DNA from: Clostridium facile
GTDB lineage: Bacteria; Bacillota; Clostridia; Oscillospirales; Ruminococcaceae
Assembly: GCF_014297275.1 (NCBI RefSeq)
Contig: NZ_JACOQK010000001.1
Coordinates: 372,001 to 436,000 of the forward strand
DNA: 64,000 bases
Direction of reading: 5' to 3'
Position 1 is the first letter of the stretch, and the number at the start of each line of letters is the position of its first letter. This document shows, in pieces, positions 44,876 to 53,393 of this stretch. The position numbers and the translations under genes were made by a program. The notes beneath the pieces are model-generated. The model was given only the letters and a program-made list of their open reading frames with translations. It was not told where the DNA came from and ran no database searches.

Positions 44876-46024
44876 ATGTCAAAGCCAGTTAAAGTAAAAC
44901 GATATGATAAAATTTACCGTGGAAAAGGGCCTTCTGGTGGTGGGTTTTGGAAAATTTTCCGTTGGATAATTGCTTTTTTACTGATTGTAGCGATTGCATT
45001 TTTTATCTTTAGCCAATTTTTGGGCAATCAAAAAAATAGTACGCAAACAAATAGTTCCAGTATGGATATATCTTCTGTGGATGCTTCTTCCGAAATATCT
45101 TCTGAGGAGACAAGTTCTTCTGAACCTGAGTCAGAATCACAAGCTACAACTCGGGTATCCGTGGAGTTACCAGAAAATCTGTTAAGAGATTCAGCTGGTT
45201 TACAAAGCTTTTTAACACAATCCAAAACGCAAGGATATGATAGTGTTATTATTCCATTTAAGACAGAAAAAGGACAGGTACTGTATCAAACCCAGGTAGT
45301 TGCTGCAACCCAATGGGGCGCAGTAACCCAAAACCCAGTGAATGCACAGGAGATTTATACTACTGTAAAAAATGCTGGACTTACTCCAATTGCGCAGCTA
45401 TCTGCATTCCAAGATTCTACTGCTGCAAATGGAAGCCGTGATAATGCGATTACTTACCAGGGACAGCCAAAAACAACCTGGTTACAAGGAAATGAAAAAA
45501 TCCGTTGGCTGAATCCTTATAAAGATAGTGCAAGAGCATATATTAAGGATTTGGCTGCGGAATTGCATACAATGGGATATGAATATGTTATGCTGACGAA
45601 TGTACAATTCCCAACCGCAAAAGATACAAGATATGATTTATTTGATAATGGTGTATCCAAACAGGATATTTTAAAGCAGTTTATTCGTGAGGTAAACGCA
45701 ACTGGTGTAAAAGTAATTCTCTCTTATAGCTGGGATGCAGCAACAGGTGCTGGGGAAATGGCTTATGGTGGCGATCCATCTACTTATGGTGCTGCAATCA
45801 ATGCCCCTGTAATTGATTTGTCTGCTTATCCATCCGGATTAGAACAAAATGGCTCTGTGATTACTGACCAAACACAAATTGTACAAACTGTTGTTACGAC
45901 AATTCAGGCAAATTCCGGAAATTCAGAAGTGTTGCCGGTTCTTCAAGCAGACCAGAATAGGGATCAGCTTTTATCCGCATTAAGTAGTATTAATGTAAAA
46001 AGCCATCTTGACTTACAGCCATAA
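44876..46024 (+). CDS. Membrane-anchored TIM-barrel protein, DUF4015-like putative glycoside hydrolase
   Basis: The protein has 382 residues from ATG 44876 behind GGAGG. It has a cationic N-terminus, one membrane helix (~28-47), a Ser/Glu-rich linker (~50-95) and an extracellular domain. That domain has GYDSVIIPFKTEKGQVLYQT, IAQLSAFQDS, WLNPYKDSARAYIKDLAAELHTMGYEYVML and TGVKVILSYSWDAATGAG. The strand-helix rhythm and the WLNPY...G(Y/F) pattern fit DUF4015-type putative glycosidases. Catalytic residues cannot be named. It follows the Rnf-like trio by 37 bases, so it may belong to the same operon. Confidence 0.7.
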   Translation: MSKPVKVKRYDKIYRGKGPSGGGFWKIFRWIIAFLLIVAIAFFIFSQFLGNQKNSTQTNSSSMDISSVDASSEISSEETSSSEPESESQATTRVSVELPENLLRDSAGLQSFLTQSKTQGYDSVIIPFKTEKGQVLYQTQVVAATQWGAVTQNPVNAQEIYTTVKNAGLTPIAQLSAFQDSTAANGSRDNAITYQGQPKTTWLQGNEKIRWLNPYKDSARAYIKDLAAELHTMGYEYVMLTNVQFPTAKDTRYDLFDNGVSKQDILKQFIREVNATGVKVILSYSWDAATGAGEMAYGGDPSTYGAAINAPVIDLSAYPSGLEQNGSVITDQTQIVQTVVTTIQANSGNSEVLPVLQADQNRDQLLSALSSINVKSHLDLQP

Positions 46025-46072
46025 TTGTTATTGGGCACAATGATTGAATATATTAAAAAGGGGTTATGTCAT

Positions 46073-47791
46073 ATGAAAGAAATGGATCTTTACAACCAAT
46101 GGAAATCTATGAATTTAGAAGATCAGGATTTGGTTCACGAGTTAGCAGAAATTGAAGGCGATCAGGAAGCAATTAAAGATCGGTTTTACTGTGAGCTAAA
46201 ATTTGGTACTGCTGGGCTTCGTGGTGTTATAGGCGCAGGCACCAACCGGATGAACATCTATGTTGTCCGTAAAACTACCCAGGCAATGGCGGAATATTTA
46301 AAACATGATTATGAGAATCCAGCGGTTGCAATTAGTTATGATAGCCGGATTAAATCCGATGTTTTTGCAAAAGAAGCTGCTAGTGTTTTAGCAGCGAATG
46401 GTGTAAAAGCTTATATATATCGTCAACTGATGCCAGTTCCATGCTTATCTTTTGCGGTACGTGAGTTAAACTGTCAGGCTGGTATTATGATTACAGCCAG
46501 TCACAATCCTGCAAAATACAATGGCTATAAAGCGTATGGTCCGGATGGCTGTCAAATGACTTCTGAATCTGCTGATAAAGTGTTAGAATACTCCGCAAAA
46601 ATAGATGCGTTCCACGATGTAAAATTAATGGATTTTGACCAGGCTGTCGCAGAAAGTAAAATTGAGTATATCAGTGAAGCGGTAGAACAAAAATATCTAG
46701 ATGCTGTAAAAGCCAGATCGATTCATCCAGAAGCTTTGGAAAAAGCCAATATGAGCGTTGTCTATACTCCATTGAATGGTGCAGGCAATATGCCGGTACG
46801 GAAGCTATTGGCACAAATGGGTGTTCAAAATGTTCACGTTGTTGCGGAACAGGAAAATCCAGATGGAAACTTTCCAACCTGTCCATTCCCAAACCCGGAA
46901 ATCCGTGAAGCTTTGGAACTGGGAATCCGGGATTGCCAAACAGTAAAACCAGATATTCTACTGGCAACAGACCCAGACTGTGACCGTATGGGAATTGCGG
47001 TACCAGATAAAGAAGGGAATTACGTACTGTTAACTGGTAACGAAGTAGGCGCACTATTGTTGGAATACATTTGTAAAGAGAGAACTGCCCTTGGAATCAT
47101 GCCAAAAAATCCAATTGCAGTAAAAACTATTGTTTCTACTAATTTGGTTTGCCCAATTTGTAAAGAATATGGGGTTGAACTAAAAAATGTGCTAACTGGA
47201 TTCAAATATATTGGGGAACAGATTGGCTTGTTGGAAGCAAAAGGGGAAGATGACCGGTTTATCTTTGGTTTTGAAGAAAGCTATGGTTATCTAGCAGGTA
47301 GCTATGTGCGTGATAAGGACGCTGTTATTGCTTCTATGATGATTTGTGAAATGGCTGCGTTTTATCGTCAACAGGGTATCAGCGTTTTAGGTGCTTTGAA
47401 CCATTTATATGAAAAGTATGGGGTATATCGCCACGCTACCATTAGTTTTGTTTGCGAAGGGGCTTCCGGTATGGAACGAATGGCTCAGATTATGTCGGAT
47501 ATTCGTAAAAATCGCCCTACTTCTATTGGTGGCAGAAAGGTAATCTGTTATGCAGATTACAACGCTTCTAAATCCACTGATATTGCAACTGGTGAAGTAA
47601 CAGAAATTCATCTTCCCAAATCCGATGTTTTAGAATACATTTTGGAAGGTGGAGCAACTGTTATTTTACGTCCATCTGGTACAGAACCAAAAATTAAAGC
47701 TTACTATACTGCTACTGCTCCAACTGTGGAGGAAGCAGAACAAATCCAAAAAGAACTGCAAGATGATTTTACCAAAATTTTAGGGTTCTAA
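46073..47791 (+). CDS. Phospho-sugar mutase (phosphoglucomutase/phosphomannomutase family)
   Basis: The protein has 572 residues from ATG 46073 (AAAAGGGG upstream); the frame extends to TTG 46025 without support. It is an alpha-D-phosphohexomutase with the phosphoserine loop GIMITASHNPAKYNGYKAYG, metal loop TDPDCDRMGIA, sugar-binding FGFEESYGYLAG and C-terminal RPSGTEPKIKAYY. The length fits the PgcA-type group that makes glucose-1-phosphate for nucleotide sugars and polymers. It would feed the capsule pathway at the start of the window. Confidence 0.94.
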   Translation: MKEMDLYNQWKSMNLEDQDLVHELAEIEGDQEAIKDRFYCELKFGTAGLRGVIGAGTNRMNIYVVRKTTQAMAEYLKHDYENPAVAISYDSRIKSDVFAKEAASVLAANGVKAYIYRQLMPVPCLSFAVRELNCQAGIMITASHNPAKYNGYKAYGPDGCQMTSESADKVLEYSAKIDAFHDVKLMDFDQAVAESKIEYISEAVEQKYLDAVKARSIHPEALEKANMSVVYTPLNGAGNMPVRKLLAQMGVQNVHVVAEQENPDGNFPTCPFPNPEIREALELGIRDCQTVKPDILLATDPDCDRMGIAVPDKEGNYVLLTGNEVGALLLEYICKERTALGIMPKNPIAVKTIVSTNLVCPICKEYGVELKNVLTGFKYIGEQIGLLEAKGEDDRFIFGFEESYGYLAGSYVRDKDAVIASMMICEMAAFYRQQGISVLGALNHLYEKYGVYRHATISFVCEGASGMERMAQIMSDIRKNRPTSIGGRKVICYADYNASKSTDIATGEVTEIHLPKSDVLEYILEGGATVILRPSGTEPKIKAYYTATAPTVEEAEQIQKELQDDFTKILGF

Positions 47792-47875
47792 GGATGATTT
47801 TATTTGATTCTATTGATCAATAGTAAAAATTAAGCTTTTCAGAAAAGCAATATGTTGTTATGATAATGAAAAATA

Positions 47876-47909
47876 CTGGCTTCGTTTTTTAAGCGGAGTC
47901 AGTTTTATT
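47876..47909 (+). terminator. Terminator after phosphosugar mutase
   Basis: A nine-pair stem (CTGGCTTCG/GCGGAGTCAG region, with two G-U pairs) and a T-rich tail AGTTTTATTTTG, about 85 bases after the stop codon. Confidence 0.75.
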
Positions 47910-47985
47910 TTGAGTTAGATGTATTCCTTTTAGAAATCTACAAAATGATAATAGTTCCATCTTGCAAAAGATGAAATTCATTTAT

Positions 47986-48043
47986 TTGCGTTCTAACAAA
48001 AACAATTGTATAATAAGACTGGAGTATTTAGCTCAGTCTTATT
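47986..48043 (+). promoter_or_regulatory. Promoter with overlapping inverted-repeat operator candidate ahead of ABC exporter
   Basis: TTGCGT (47986-47991) and TATAAT (48009-48014) are 17 bases apart. A 10-base inverted repeat AATAAGACTG/CAGTCTTATT (48012-48021 and 48034-48043) begins inside the -10 box and spans the expected transcription start. A dimeric repressor site is the simplest reading; the transcript could also form a hairpin at its 5' end. Confidence 0.7.
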
Positions 48044-48100
48044 ATTGATAAACAATCTTGATACCTCCTTATAAAAATAGAAAAGAAAGAAGGAAACTGA

Positions 48101-49870
48101 GTGGAAAAATCTACAAAAACAAAAAATTTTCAACTTATCAAAAGGTTTGCCCCTTATTTTAAAAAATACCGTTGGATTTTAATGATGGATTTATTTTGCG
48201 CCTCCTTAACTACGATATGTGAGCTGGTGCTGCCTTTAATCGTGCGTTATTTAACCAATTTAGGGATGAACGATTTACAGGCATTGTCGGTAAAGGTGAT
48301 TTTATCTGTTGGTATTTTTTATTTGATTTTGCGGATTATTGATACGTTCGCCAATTATTATATGGCGAATATTGGACATGTAATGGGAGCAAAGATTGAA
48401 ACTGATATGAGAAAAGATTTGTTTTCCCATTTACAAAAACTATCTTTCACTTATTTTGATAATACAAAAATAGGACAGATTATGGCACGTTTTACTAGCG
48501 ACCTGTTTGATGTAACAGAATTTGCCCATCACTGTCCGGAAGAATTTTTTATTGCTGCTTTAAAAATTACCGTTGCATTTATTATTTTAGCTCAGGTAAA
48601 TGTATGGTTGACTTTAATTGTATTTGCGTTTATTCCAATTATGCTGTTTTGTTCTTTAAAATTCAATCAAAGTATGAGAAGAGCATTTAAAAAGTCCAGG
48701 GACCAATTGGGGGAAATTAACGCCAAAGTAGAGGATAGCTTGTTGGGAATCCGTGTAATTAAATCTTTTGCTAACGAGGAAATGGAGCAGGAGCAATTTC
48801 AAAAAGGGAATCATAAATTTTTGGATATAAAAAAAGAGATGTATCATTTTATGGCTGGATTCCAAAGTTGTACCCGTATTTTTGATGGCATTATGTACAT
48901 TGCTGTGGTAGTAGCTGGGGCATTATTTATGTTGTATAGAAAAATTACGCCAGGAGATTTTATGGCTTATTTATTGTATATTACAACATTGTTAACCTCG
49001 ATCCGCAGAATTGTCGAGTTTACAGAACAGTTTCAGCGAGGTATGACAGGTATTGAACGTTTTACTGAAGTGATGGATGTTCCTGTGGACTTAGGGGATT
49101 CACCAGAGGCCATTCCTTTGCAGCAGGTGAAAGGGGAAGTTACCTTTGATCATGTTGGATTCCAGTATGCCGATGGAGGAAAAGAAGTATTATCCAATAT
49201 CAATTTAAAAGTTCCTGCCGGAGAAAATATTGCGCTGGTTGGGCCATCTGGTAGTGGAAAAACGACTTTATGTAGTTTAATACCACGTTTTTATGATGTC
49301 ACTTGTGGAAAAATTTTAATTGATGGAGAGGATATTAAACGCTTTACATTACATAGTTTACGTTCTCAAATAGGGGTAGTACAACAAGATGTTTATTTGT
49401 TTTCTGGATCAGTTTATGATAATATTGCCTATGGAAAATTAGGAGCATCTAAGGAAGAAGTAATAGAAGCCGCTAAAAAGGCTGGAGCGCATGAATTTAT
49501 CATGAAACTGGAACATAAATATGATACCTATGTAGGAGAACGAGGGGTAAAACTGTCTGGAGGTCAAAAACAGAGGATTAGTATTGCTAGGGCATTTTTA
49601 AAGAATCCACCTATTTTAATTTTAGATGAGGCAACATCTGCTTTGGACACCGAGAGTGAACGGTTAGTACAGCGCTCTTTAGAAGATTTATCGGTCGGGA
49701 GAACAACATTTACCATTGCCCATCGTCTTTCTACGATTAAAAATGCGACTACAATTTTGGTGTTAACTGAAAATGGAATTGAAGAGCAGGGCAACCATCA
49801 TGAGTTATTGCAAAAAGGCGGTATTTATGCCCATTTGTATGAAGATTCTTTGCCGGAGGATATAGGATGA
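48101..49870 (+). CDS. ABC exporter, fused permease and ATPase (MsbA/LmrA type)
   Basis: The protein has 589 residues from GTG 48101 with AGAAGGAA upstream. Residues ~20-310 hold six membrane helices. The nucleotide-binding domain (~345-585) has Walker A GPSGSGKTTLCSL, the Q-loop GVVQQDVYLFSG, signature LSGGQKQRISIARA, Walker B ILILDEATSALD and the H-loop FTIAHRLSTI. It works as a homodimer or with a partner; no second half-transporter is adjacent. Substrate unknown. The overlapping operator-like repeat at its promoter suggests control by a regulator. Confidence 0.95.
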   Translation: MEKSTKTKNFQLIKRFAPYFKKYRWILMMDLFCASLTTICELVLPLIVRYLTNLGMNDLQALSVKVILSVGIFYLILRIIDTFANYYMANIGHVMGAKIETDMRKDLFSHLQKLSFTYFDNTKIGQIMARFTSDLFDVTEFAHHCPEEFFIAALKITVAFIILAQVNVWLTLIVFAFIPIMLFCSLKFNQSMRRAFKKSRDQLGEINAKVEDSLLGIRVIKSFANEEMEQEQFQKGNHKFLDIKKEMYHFMAGFQSCTRIFDGIMYIAVVVAGALFMLYRKITPGDFMAYLLYITTLLTSIRRIVEFTEQFQRGMTGIERFTEVMDVPVDLGDSPEAIPLQQVKGEVTFDHVGFQYADGGKEVLSNINLKVPAGENIALVGPSGSGKTTLCSLIPRFYDVTCGKILIDGEDIKRFTLHSLRSQIGVVQQDVYLFSGSVYDNIAYGKLGASKEEVIEAAKKAGAHEFIMKLEHKYDTYVGERGVKLSGGQKQRISIARAFLKNPPILILDEATSALDTESERLVQRSLEDLSVGRTTFTIAHRLSTIKNATTILVLTENGIEEQGNHHELLQKGGIYAHLYEDSLPEDIG

Positions 49871-50304
49871 AGTTGCTTGTAAGTGCGTGTTTATTAGGAA
49901 TAAATTGTCGATATTGTGGAACAGGGTGTAAAAATGAACTGGTGTGTTCTTTAGCAGAACACCACCAGTTGATTCCTGTCTGTCCAGAACAGCTAGGAGG
50001 GATGTCTACACCTAGAATTCCCTCCGAAATTGTTTCGGAACGAGTAATTAACCAAATTGGAGAAGATGTTACAAATGCCTTTCAAAAAGGTGCTGAAGAA
50101 ACGTTACGTATAGCAAAATTATTGGATTGTTCAGCAGCGGTTTTAAAGAGCCGTAGTCCTTCCTGTGGATATGGAGAAATTTATGATGGGAGTTTTACTG
50201 GTACCAAAATTATGGGGAATGGAGTTACTGCGGAATTATTATTTCAAAATGGTTTTGCGATTTATAATGAAGACAACTGCAATGCTTTAAGAAATATGGA
50301 ATAA
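49867..50304 (+). CDS. DUF523 family protein
   Basis: The protein has 145 residues and overlaps the ABC exporter stop by four bases (ATGA). It has LVSACLLGINCRYCGTGCKN at the N-terminus, LIPVCPEQLGGMSTPR and AAVLKSRSPSCGYGEIYDG, all typical of DUF523, whose conserved cysteines suggest metal or cluster binding. The biochemical function is not established. Coupling to the exporter gene suggests a shared transcript. Confidence 0.92.
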   Translation: MKLLVSACLLGINCRYCGTGCKNELVCSLAEHHQLIPVCPEQLGGMSTPRIPSEIVSERVINQIGEDVTNAFQKGAEETLRIAKLLDCSAAVLKSRSPSCGYGEIYDGSFTGTKIMGNGVTAELLFQNGFAIYNEDNCNALRNME

Positions 50305-50409
50305 ATTTATTTAAATTATATAAATAAATTTAATATATTGAAATATTTTTATATAAAAATACAAAATAATGTTGTCTGAATTTTTTTGCGAAAAAAATCA
50401 AAAAAACTG

Positions 50410-50438
50410 TTGACAAATCAAAAACAGTCTGGTATAAT
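50410..50438 (+). promoter_or_regulatory. Consensus promoter of tRNA operon
   Basis: TTGACA (50410-50415) and TATAAT (50433-50438) are separated by 17 bases: a perfect sigma-A promoter, 30 bases ahead of the first tRNA. Confidence 0.93.
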
Positions 50439-50468
50439 AATATTCGTCGCTGATGAGGATTACAACTT

Positions 50469-50542
50469 GCGGGTGTAGTTCAATGGTAGAATCCCAGCCT
50501 TCCAAGCTGGTTGTGTGGGTTCGATTCCCATCACCCGCTCCA
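50469..50542 (+). tRNA. tRNA-Gly(TCC)
   Basis: A 74-base cloverleaf with acceptor GCGGGTG/CACCCGC, T-arm GTGGGTTCGATTCCCA and anticodon loop CTTCCAA. CCA is encoded. First gene of the tRNA operon. Confidence 0.97.
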
Positions 50543-50544
50543 TT

Positions 50545-50562
50545 ATGTAACATTTGTTACAT
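50545..50562 (+). repeat. Perfect hairpin in tRNA spacer 1
   Basis: ATGTAACA and TGTTACAT flank a two-base centre, filling nearly all of the spacer between tRNA-Gly and tRNA-Arg. It may guide RNase processing of the primary transcript. Confidence 0.75.
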
Positions 50563-50564
50563 AC

Positions 50565-50641
<77 letters not shown>

Positions 50642-50649
50642 TTAGTTAT

Positions 50650-50727
50650 GGTGGATTTAGCTTAGTTGGTTAAAGCGCCAGTTTGTGGCACTGGAGACCA
50701 TGGGTTCGAATCCCATATTCCACCCCA
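50650..50727 (+). tRNA. tRNA-His(GTG)
   Basis: The cloverleaf includes the extra 5' G (position -1, base 50650) that marks bacterial tRNA-His and pairs with C73. Anticodon loop TTGTGGC, CCA encoded. The acceptor stem has one T-T mismatch. Confidence 0.95.
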
Positions 50728-50732
50728 CTAAA

Positions 50733-50763
50733 TTGTAACTGGAAGAAGTTCTTCCAGTTACAA
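50733..50763 (+). repeat. Perfect 15-base hairpin in tRNA spacer 3
   Basis: TTGTAACTGGAAGAA and its exact complement are separated by one base, occupying the spacer between tRNA-His and tRNA-Gln(TTG). There is no T-run after it, so it is not a normal terminator. Confidence 0.8.
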
Positions 50764-50771
50764 ATCTTTAT

Positions 50772-50847
50772 TGGACTGTCGCCAAGTGGTAAGGCAACGG
50801 ACTTTGACTCCGTCATCCCGCTGGTTCGAATCCAGCCAGTCCAGCCA
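50772..50847 (+). tRNA. tRNA-Gln(TTG)
   Basis: A 76-base cloverleaf with acceptor TGGACTG/CAGTCCA, anticodon loop CTTTGAC and encoded CCA. Confidence 0.96.
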
Positions 50848-50869
50848 AAGCCTTACATTTGTAAGGCTT
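50848..50869 (+). repeat. Hairpin in tRNA spacer 4
   Basis: AAGCCTTAC and GTAAGGCTT pair around an ATTT loop, directly after the CCA of tRNA-Gln(TTG). Seven of the 29 spacer bases remain before the last tRNA. Confidence 0.75.
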
Positions 50870-50876
50870 CTTATAT

Positions 50877-50952
50877 TGGGGTGTCGCCAAGTGGTAAGGC
50901 ACCAGATTCTGGCTCTGGCATTCCGAGGGTTCAAATCCTTCCACCCCAGCCA
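50877..50952 (+). tRNA. tRNA-Gln(CTG)
   Basis: A 76-base cloverleaf with acceptor TGGGGTG/CACCCCA, anticodon loop TTCTGGC and encoded CCA. Last gene of the operon, and the flank next to the accessory and prophage DNA. Confidence 0.96.
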
Positions 50953-50956
50953 AAGC

Positions 50957-51004
50957 AAAAACCTCGTAATTACTGATGAATCCAGTAGTTACGGGGTTTT
51001 CTTA
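50957..51004 (+). terminator. Terminator of tRNA operon
   Basis: A long stem (AAAACCTCGTAATTACTG with CAGTAGTTACGGGGTTTT, some G-U pairs) and T-run, four bases after the last CCA. Confidence 0.92.
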
Positions 51005-51074
51005 TATTTTCTAATTCTAAGATTTCACACAAAATTCTTGATTTTTGACTAAAAATCTAATGATTTTCAAGATT

Positions 51075-51098
51075 ATGCAACACGAAATGCAACACGAA
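51075..51098 (+). repeat. Tandem 12-base direct repeat
   Basis: Two adjacent exact copies of ATGCAACACGAA, about 120 bases downstream of the last tRNA. Origin unknown; it could be a recombination scar or part of an attachment region. Confidence 0.7.
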
Positions 51099-51114
51099 TT
51101 TAATATAAAAATAA

Positions 51115-51147
51115 GGTCAGTAAGAGATAAAATCTTGCTGGCTTTTT
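51115..51147 (+). terminator. Possible terminator downstream of the direct repeat
   Basis: GGTCAGTAAGA pairs with TCTTGCTGGC (two G-U pairs) and is followed by TTTTTG. No intact gene lies just upstream, so it may be left from a lost gene. Confidence 0.5.
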
Positions 51148-51192
51148 GTGCTTTTGATTATAATACTTGTAATGAAATTATAGCAAGATTTA

Positions 51193-51221
51193 AACATGTT
51201 CAAACAAAATTTGAACATGTT
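51193..51221. repeat. 12-base inverted repeat
   Basis: AACATGTTCAAA and TTTGAACATGTT are exact complements around five bases (CAAAA). They lie about 220 bases ahead of the TIGR04255-like gene and could be a regulator site or an element end. Confidence 0.65.
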
Positions 51222-51438
51222 ACAATATATCCCTATTTTTTAAAACGATTTAGGTTTATGATAGAGATAGATTTTGAAATATTTAAATATATTATAATTA
51301 GTAACTTGAATACAATATTAAACAAAAAACAAAATATAATTTCATGAATACTGTATCTGGTTTAATTATAATAGAATATGATATAATATAAACATAAAGT
51401 AAAATTTTTATATTTTACTGTAAAGAAAGGAAAATTAT

Positions 51439-52272
51439 ATGAAAATTGAAACTGTTGAGCGAAAAAGTTTTAAACATAATTTTTTGAATAGAACTATAAT
51501 GAGAGTCGATTTTGTAGGACCTTTCTCGCAGGATATGGAATCAATTCTACATGATACTAGAAATTATTTGATAGATAACCAATTCAAAGACTATGAAGAA
51601 AGAATTGAGAATCATGTCGGATTACGAATTGACGAAAATGACTTGATCAAAGAAAGTCTTCCTATTAACACATTAGAGCAAAGAAAAATATCTTCATTTA
51701 AACATGAAAATGAAATTTATAGTGTTGACATGTGTAAAGACTTTTTAGGTATAGTGGTCAATAAATATATGCCTTTTGAAGAATATTCAAAAATATTTTT
51801 AAATGTTTTAAATATATATAAAACAAAAGTTGATCTTTTTAATTTAAAGAGGTTTGGAATAAGGAAAACTAATTTTTGTTTTATCAAAGGAAAAGAAAAT
51901 ATCAATAAATACTTTTCAAATAACTATTTTAATACTTGTGATTTTTTTGGTGATATTAAAACATTAGCTAGTGAAAAAAAAGAAGTTTTTTCAGTCAGTG
52001 ATTATAAAATTAACTTGTTATGCAATATCGAAAATGGAACTATAAAAGAAGATGAATCGACAGAAATTGATGTCTATAAAGTATCAATTGATTCTGATAT
52101 ATATCTAGATAATACTGACATTATTGAAAAAACAATTTCTGACACTAATAAATTACTAGAGATGAACGAAATGCTATTTAATATATATACAAATTTATTG
52201 TCCAATGAATTTATAAAATTGTTAACAGATAGTAATGACTTTTTAAATGAAGATATAATAGGGGTAATTTAA
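51439..52272 (+). CDS. TIGR04255-like protein
   Basis: This is a 277-residue protein from a very AT-rich segment, with AAGAAAGGAAAA ahead of the ATG. The central stretch YSKIFLNVLNIYKTKVDLFNLKRFGIRKTN resembles the RxGLRYxN signature of TIGR04255-family proteins, which are frequent in mobile and defence loci but have no known function. The rest is Lys/Asn/Asp-rich with no membrane segments. It precedes a Panacea-domain gene by one base, so the three genes at 51439-53348 form one operon. Confidence 0.6.
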   Translation: MKIETVERKSFKHNFLNRTIMRVDFVGPFSQDMESILHDTRNYLIDNQFKDYEERIENHVGLRIDENDLIKESLPINTLEQRKISSFKHENEIYSVDMCKDFLGIVVNKYMPFEEYSKIFLNVLNIYKTKVDLFNLKRFGIRKTNFCFIKGKENINKYFSNNYFNTCDFFGDIKTLASEKKEVFSVSDYKINLLCNIENGTIKEDESTEIDVYKVSIDSDIYLDNTDIIEKTISDTNKLLEMNEMLFNIYTNLLSNEFIKLLTDSNDFLNEDIIGVI

Positions 52273-52273
52273 A

Positions 52274-52795
52274 ATGAATAAAATTTTTCCTGTAGAATTT
52301 AAAACCTCGTTTAATGGATTGAATTTAACAAAAAGCAATATGATTTATGACAGTAGTGGAGATATATTTGATCTAGCACATGCTTTTCTTTGTATATCTT
52401 CTATGACTCATAAAAAATTGCAAAAATTATGTTACTACGCAAAAGCGTGGTATCTTGCTATTTACGATGAAAATTTAATTAAAGAACCTTTTGAAGCGTG
52501 GGTACATGGGGCAGTGCAGCCAGATTTATACCAGAAATACAAAATATTTGGTTTCGGGTATATTCCACAATACACAGATGAAAGAAAATTATTGCCAGAA
52601 GAATTTTGTTCCTTTGCTAAAAAAGTATACGAAGCTTATGGAGATTTAGATGGTGATGAATTAGAACAATTAAATCATACCGAAGAACCTTGGCTTAAAG
52701 CCCGGATAGGATTAAAACCTTGGCAAAGTAGCAACAATATTATTGATGAAGAAATTATGAAATTATACTACAGAAGTTTGATGGACAATGAGTAA
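52274..52795 (+). CDS. Panacea-domain (DUF4065/SocA-like) putative antitoxin
   Basis: The protein has 173 residues. The family signature LQKLCYYAKAWYLAIYDENL, then PFEAWVHGAVQPDLYQKYK, then EPWLKARIGLKPW near the C-terminus, is clear. Panacea domains neutralise many unrelated toxins in PanA/PanT-type toxin-antitoxin pairs. The first ~35 residues are extra to the core and could be the partner-binding part. It overlaps the next gene by eight bases, the classic antitoxin-toxin arrangement. Confidence 0.85.
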   Translation: MNKIFPVEFKTSFNGLNLTKSNMIYDSSGDIFDLAHAFLCISSMTHKKLQKLCYYAKAWYLAIYDENLIKEPFEAWVHGAVQPDLYQKYKIFGFGYIPQYTDERKLLPEEFCSFAKKVYEAYGDLDGDELEQLNHTEEPWLKARIGLKPWQSSNNIIDEEIMKLYYRSLMDNE

Positions 52796-53348
52796 GAAAA
52801 TACCTAAAGCATCAAAAATACCATCTAACGATAATAAAATAGTGCCACCGTCTATTAATACAAAAAATAAAAAAATCTCTTTTTCATTTGAAAGTTTGGA
52901 GAGAACAGAATACTTTAATTTAGATGGGACATGTATCAATTGGTCTTCGGAATTATTTGAAATGTTAAAAGAGGTTTCAACGCGAGAAAAAAGTGAATTG
53001 CTTTCAGGGAAAATAAAAAGTTATAGGATACATGATCATCGAAACGCTACGCCTCCTTCAAAATTACCAGATGGAGTTTCATTAAATGATTTCTATCAAA
53101 TCAGAATTTCAAAGTCAAAAGGTGCTATTCATGGTGTTTTTTATGAAAATATCTTTTATATCGTTTGGCTTGATCCATTACATAATATGTATCCTAATGA
53201 TCATTATGGAGGTTTAAGAAAGATAAAACCTCCTAGCACATGTTGTCGAGATAGGGAAGATTCTGTTAAATTATTATCCGCAGAAAACGAAAAACTAAAA
53301 GCAGAAAAGAAAGAATTAGAAGAATTATTAGAAGAATTATTAGAGTAA
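52788..53348 (+). CDS. Candidate toxin with RelE/HigB-like core and C-terminal coiled coil
   Basis: The protein has 186 residues. A low-complexity N-terminus (~1-35) precedes a core with SYRIHDHRN, DFYQIRISKSKGAIHGVFYENIFYIVWLDPLHNMYP, a strand pattern (F.QIRIS...G.F..N.FYIVW.D..H) like HigB/RelE-type ribosome-dependent nucleases. The C-terminus is a leucine-heptad helix (LLSAENEKLKAEKKELEELL). It overlaps the Panacea antitoxin gene by eight bases. The toxin role is inference from position and fold resemblance. It is followed by a strong terminator. Confidence 0.65.
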   Translation: MSKKIPKASKIPSNDNKIVPPSINTKNKKISFSFESLERTEYFNLDGTCINWSSELFEMLKEVSTREKSELLSGKIKSYRIHDHRNATPPSKLPDGVSLNDFYQIRISKSKGAIHGVFYENIFYIVWLDPLHNMYPNDHYGGLRKIKPPSTCCRDREDSVKLLSAENEKLKAEKKELEELLEELLE

Positions 53349-53356
53349 GAATTTAA

Positions 53357-53393
53357 AAAGTCCGACAGTTTATTTTAAACTGTCGGACTTTTG
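53357..53393. terminator. Bidirectional terminator between toxin-antitoxin operon and prophage lysis genes
   Basis: A 17-base perfect stem AAAAGTCCGACAGTTTA and complement around TTT. It serves the plus-strand operon ending at 53348 and the minus-strand endolysin ending at 53401. Confidence 0.93.

Noticed and set aside
50305..50340. AT-only hairpin after the DUF523 gene as a strong terminator
   Set aside because: The stem (TAAATTTATTTA and complement) has no G-C pairs, and a purely AT stem in AT-rich DNA is weak evidence.
51045..51347. 100-codon open frame after the tRNA terminator
   Set aside because: Starts at TTG without a ribosome site, runs through the direct repeat, a hairpin terminator and the inverted repeat, and gives an unconvincing Phe/Ile/Lys-rich product.
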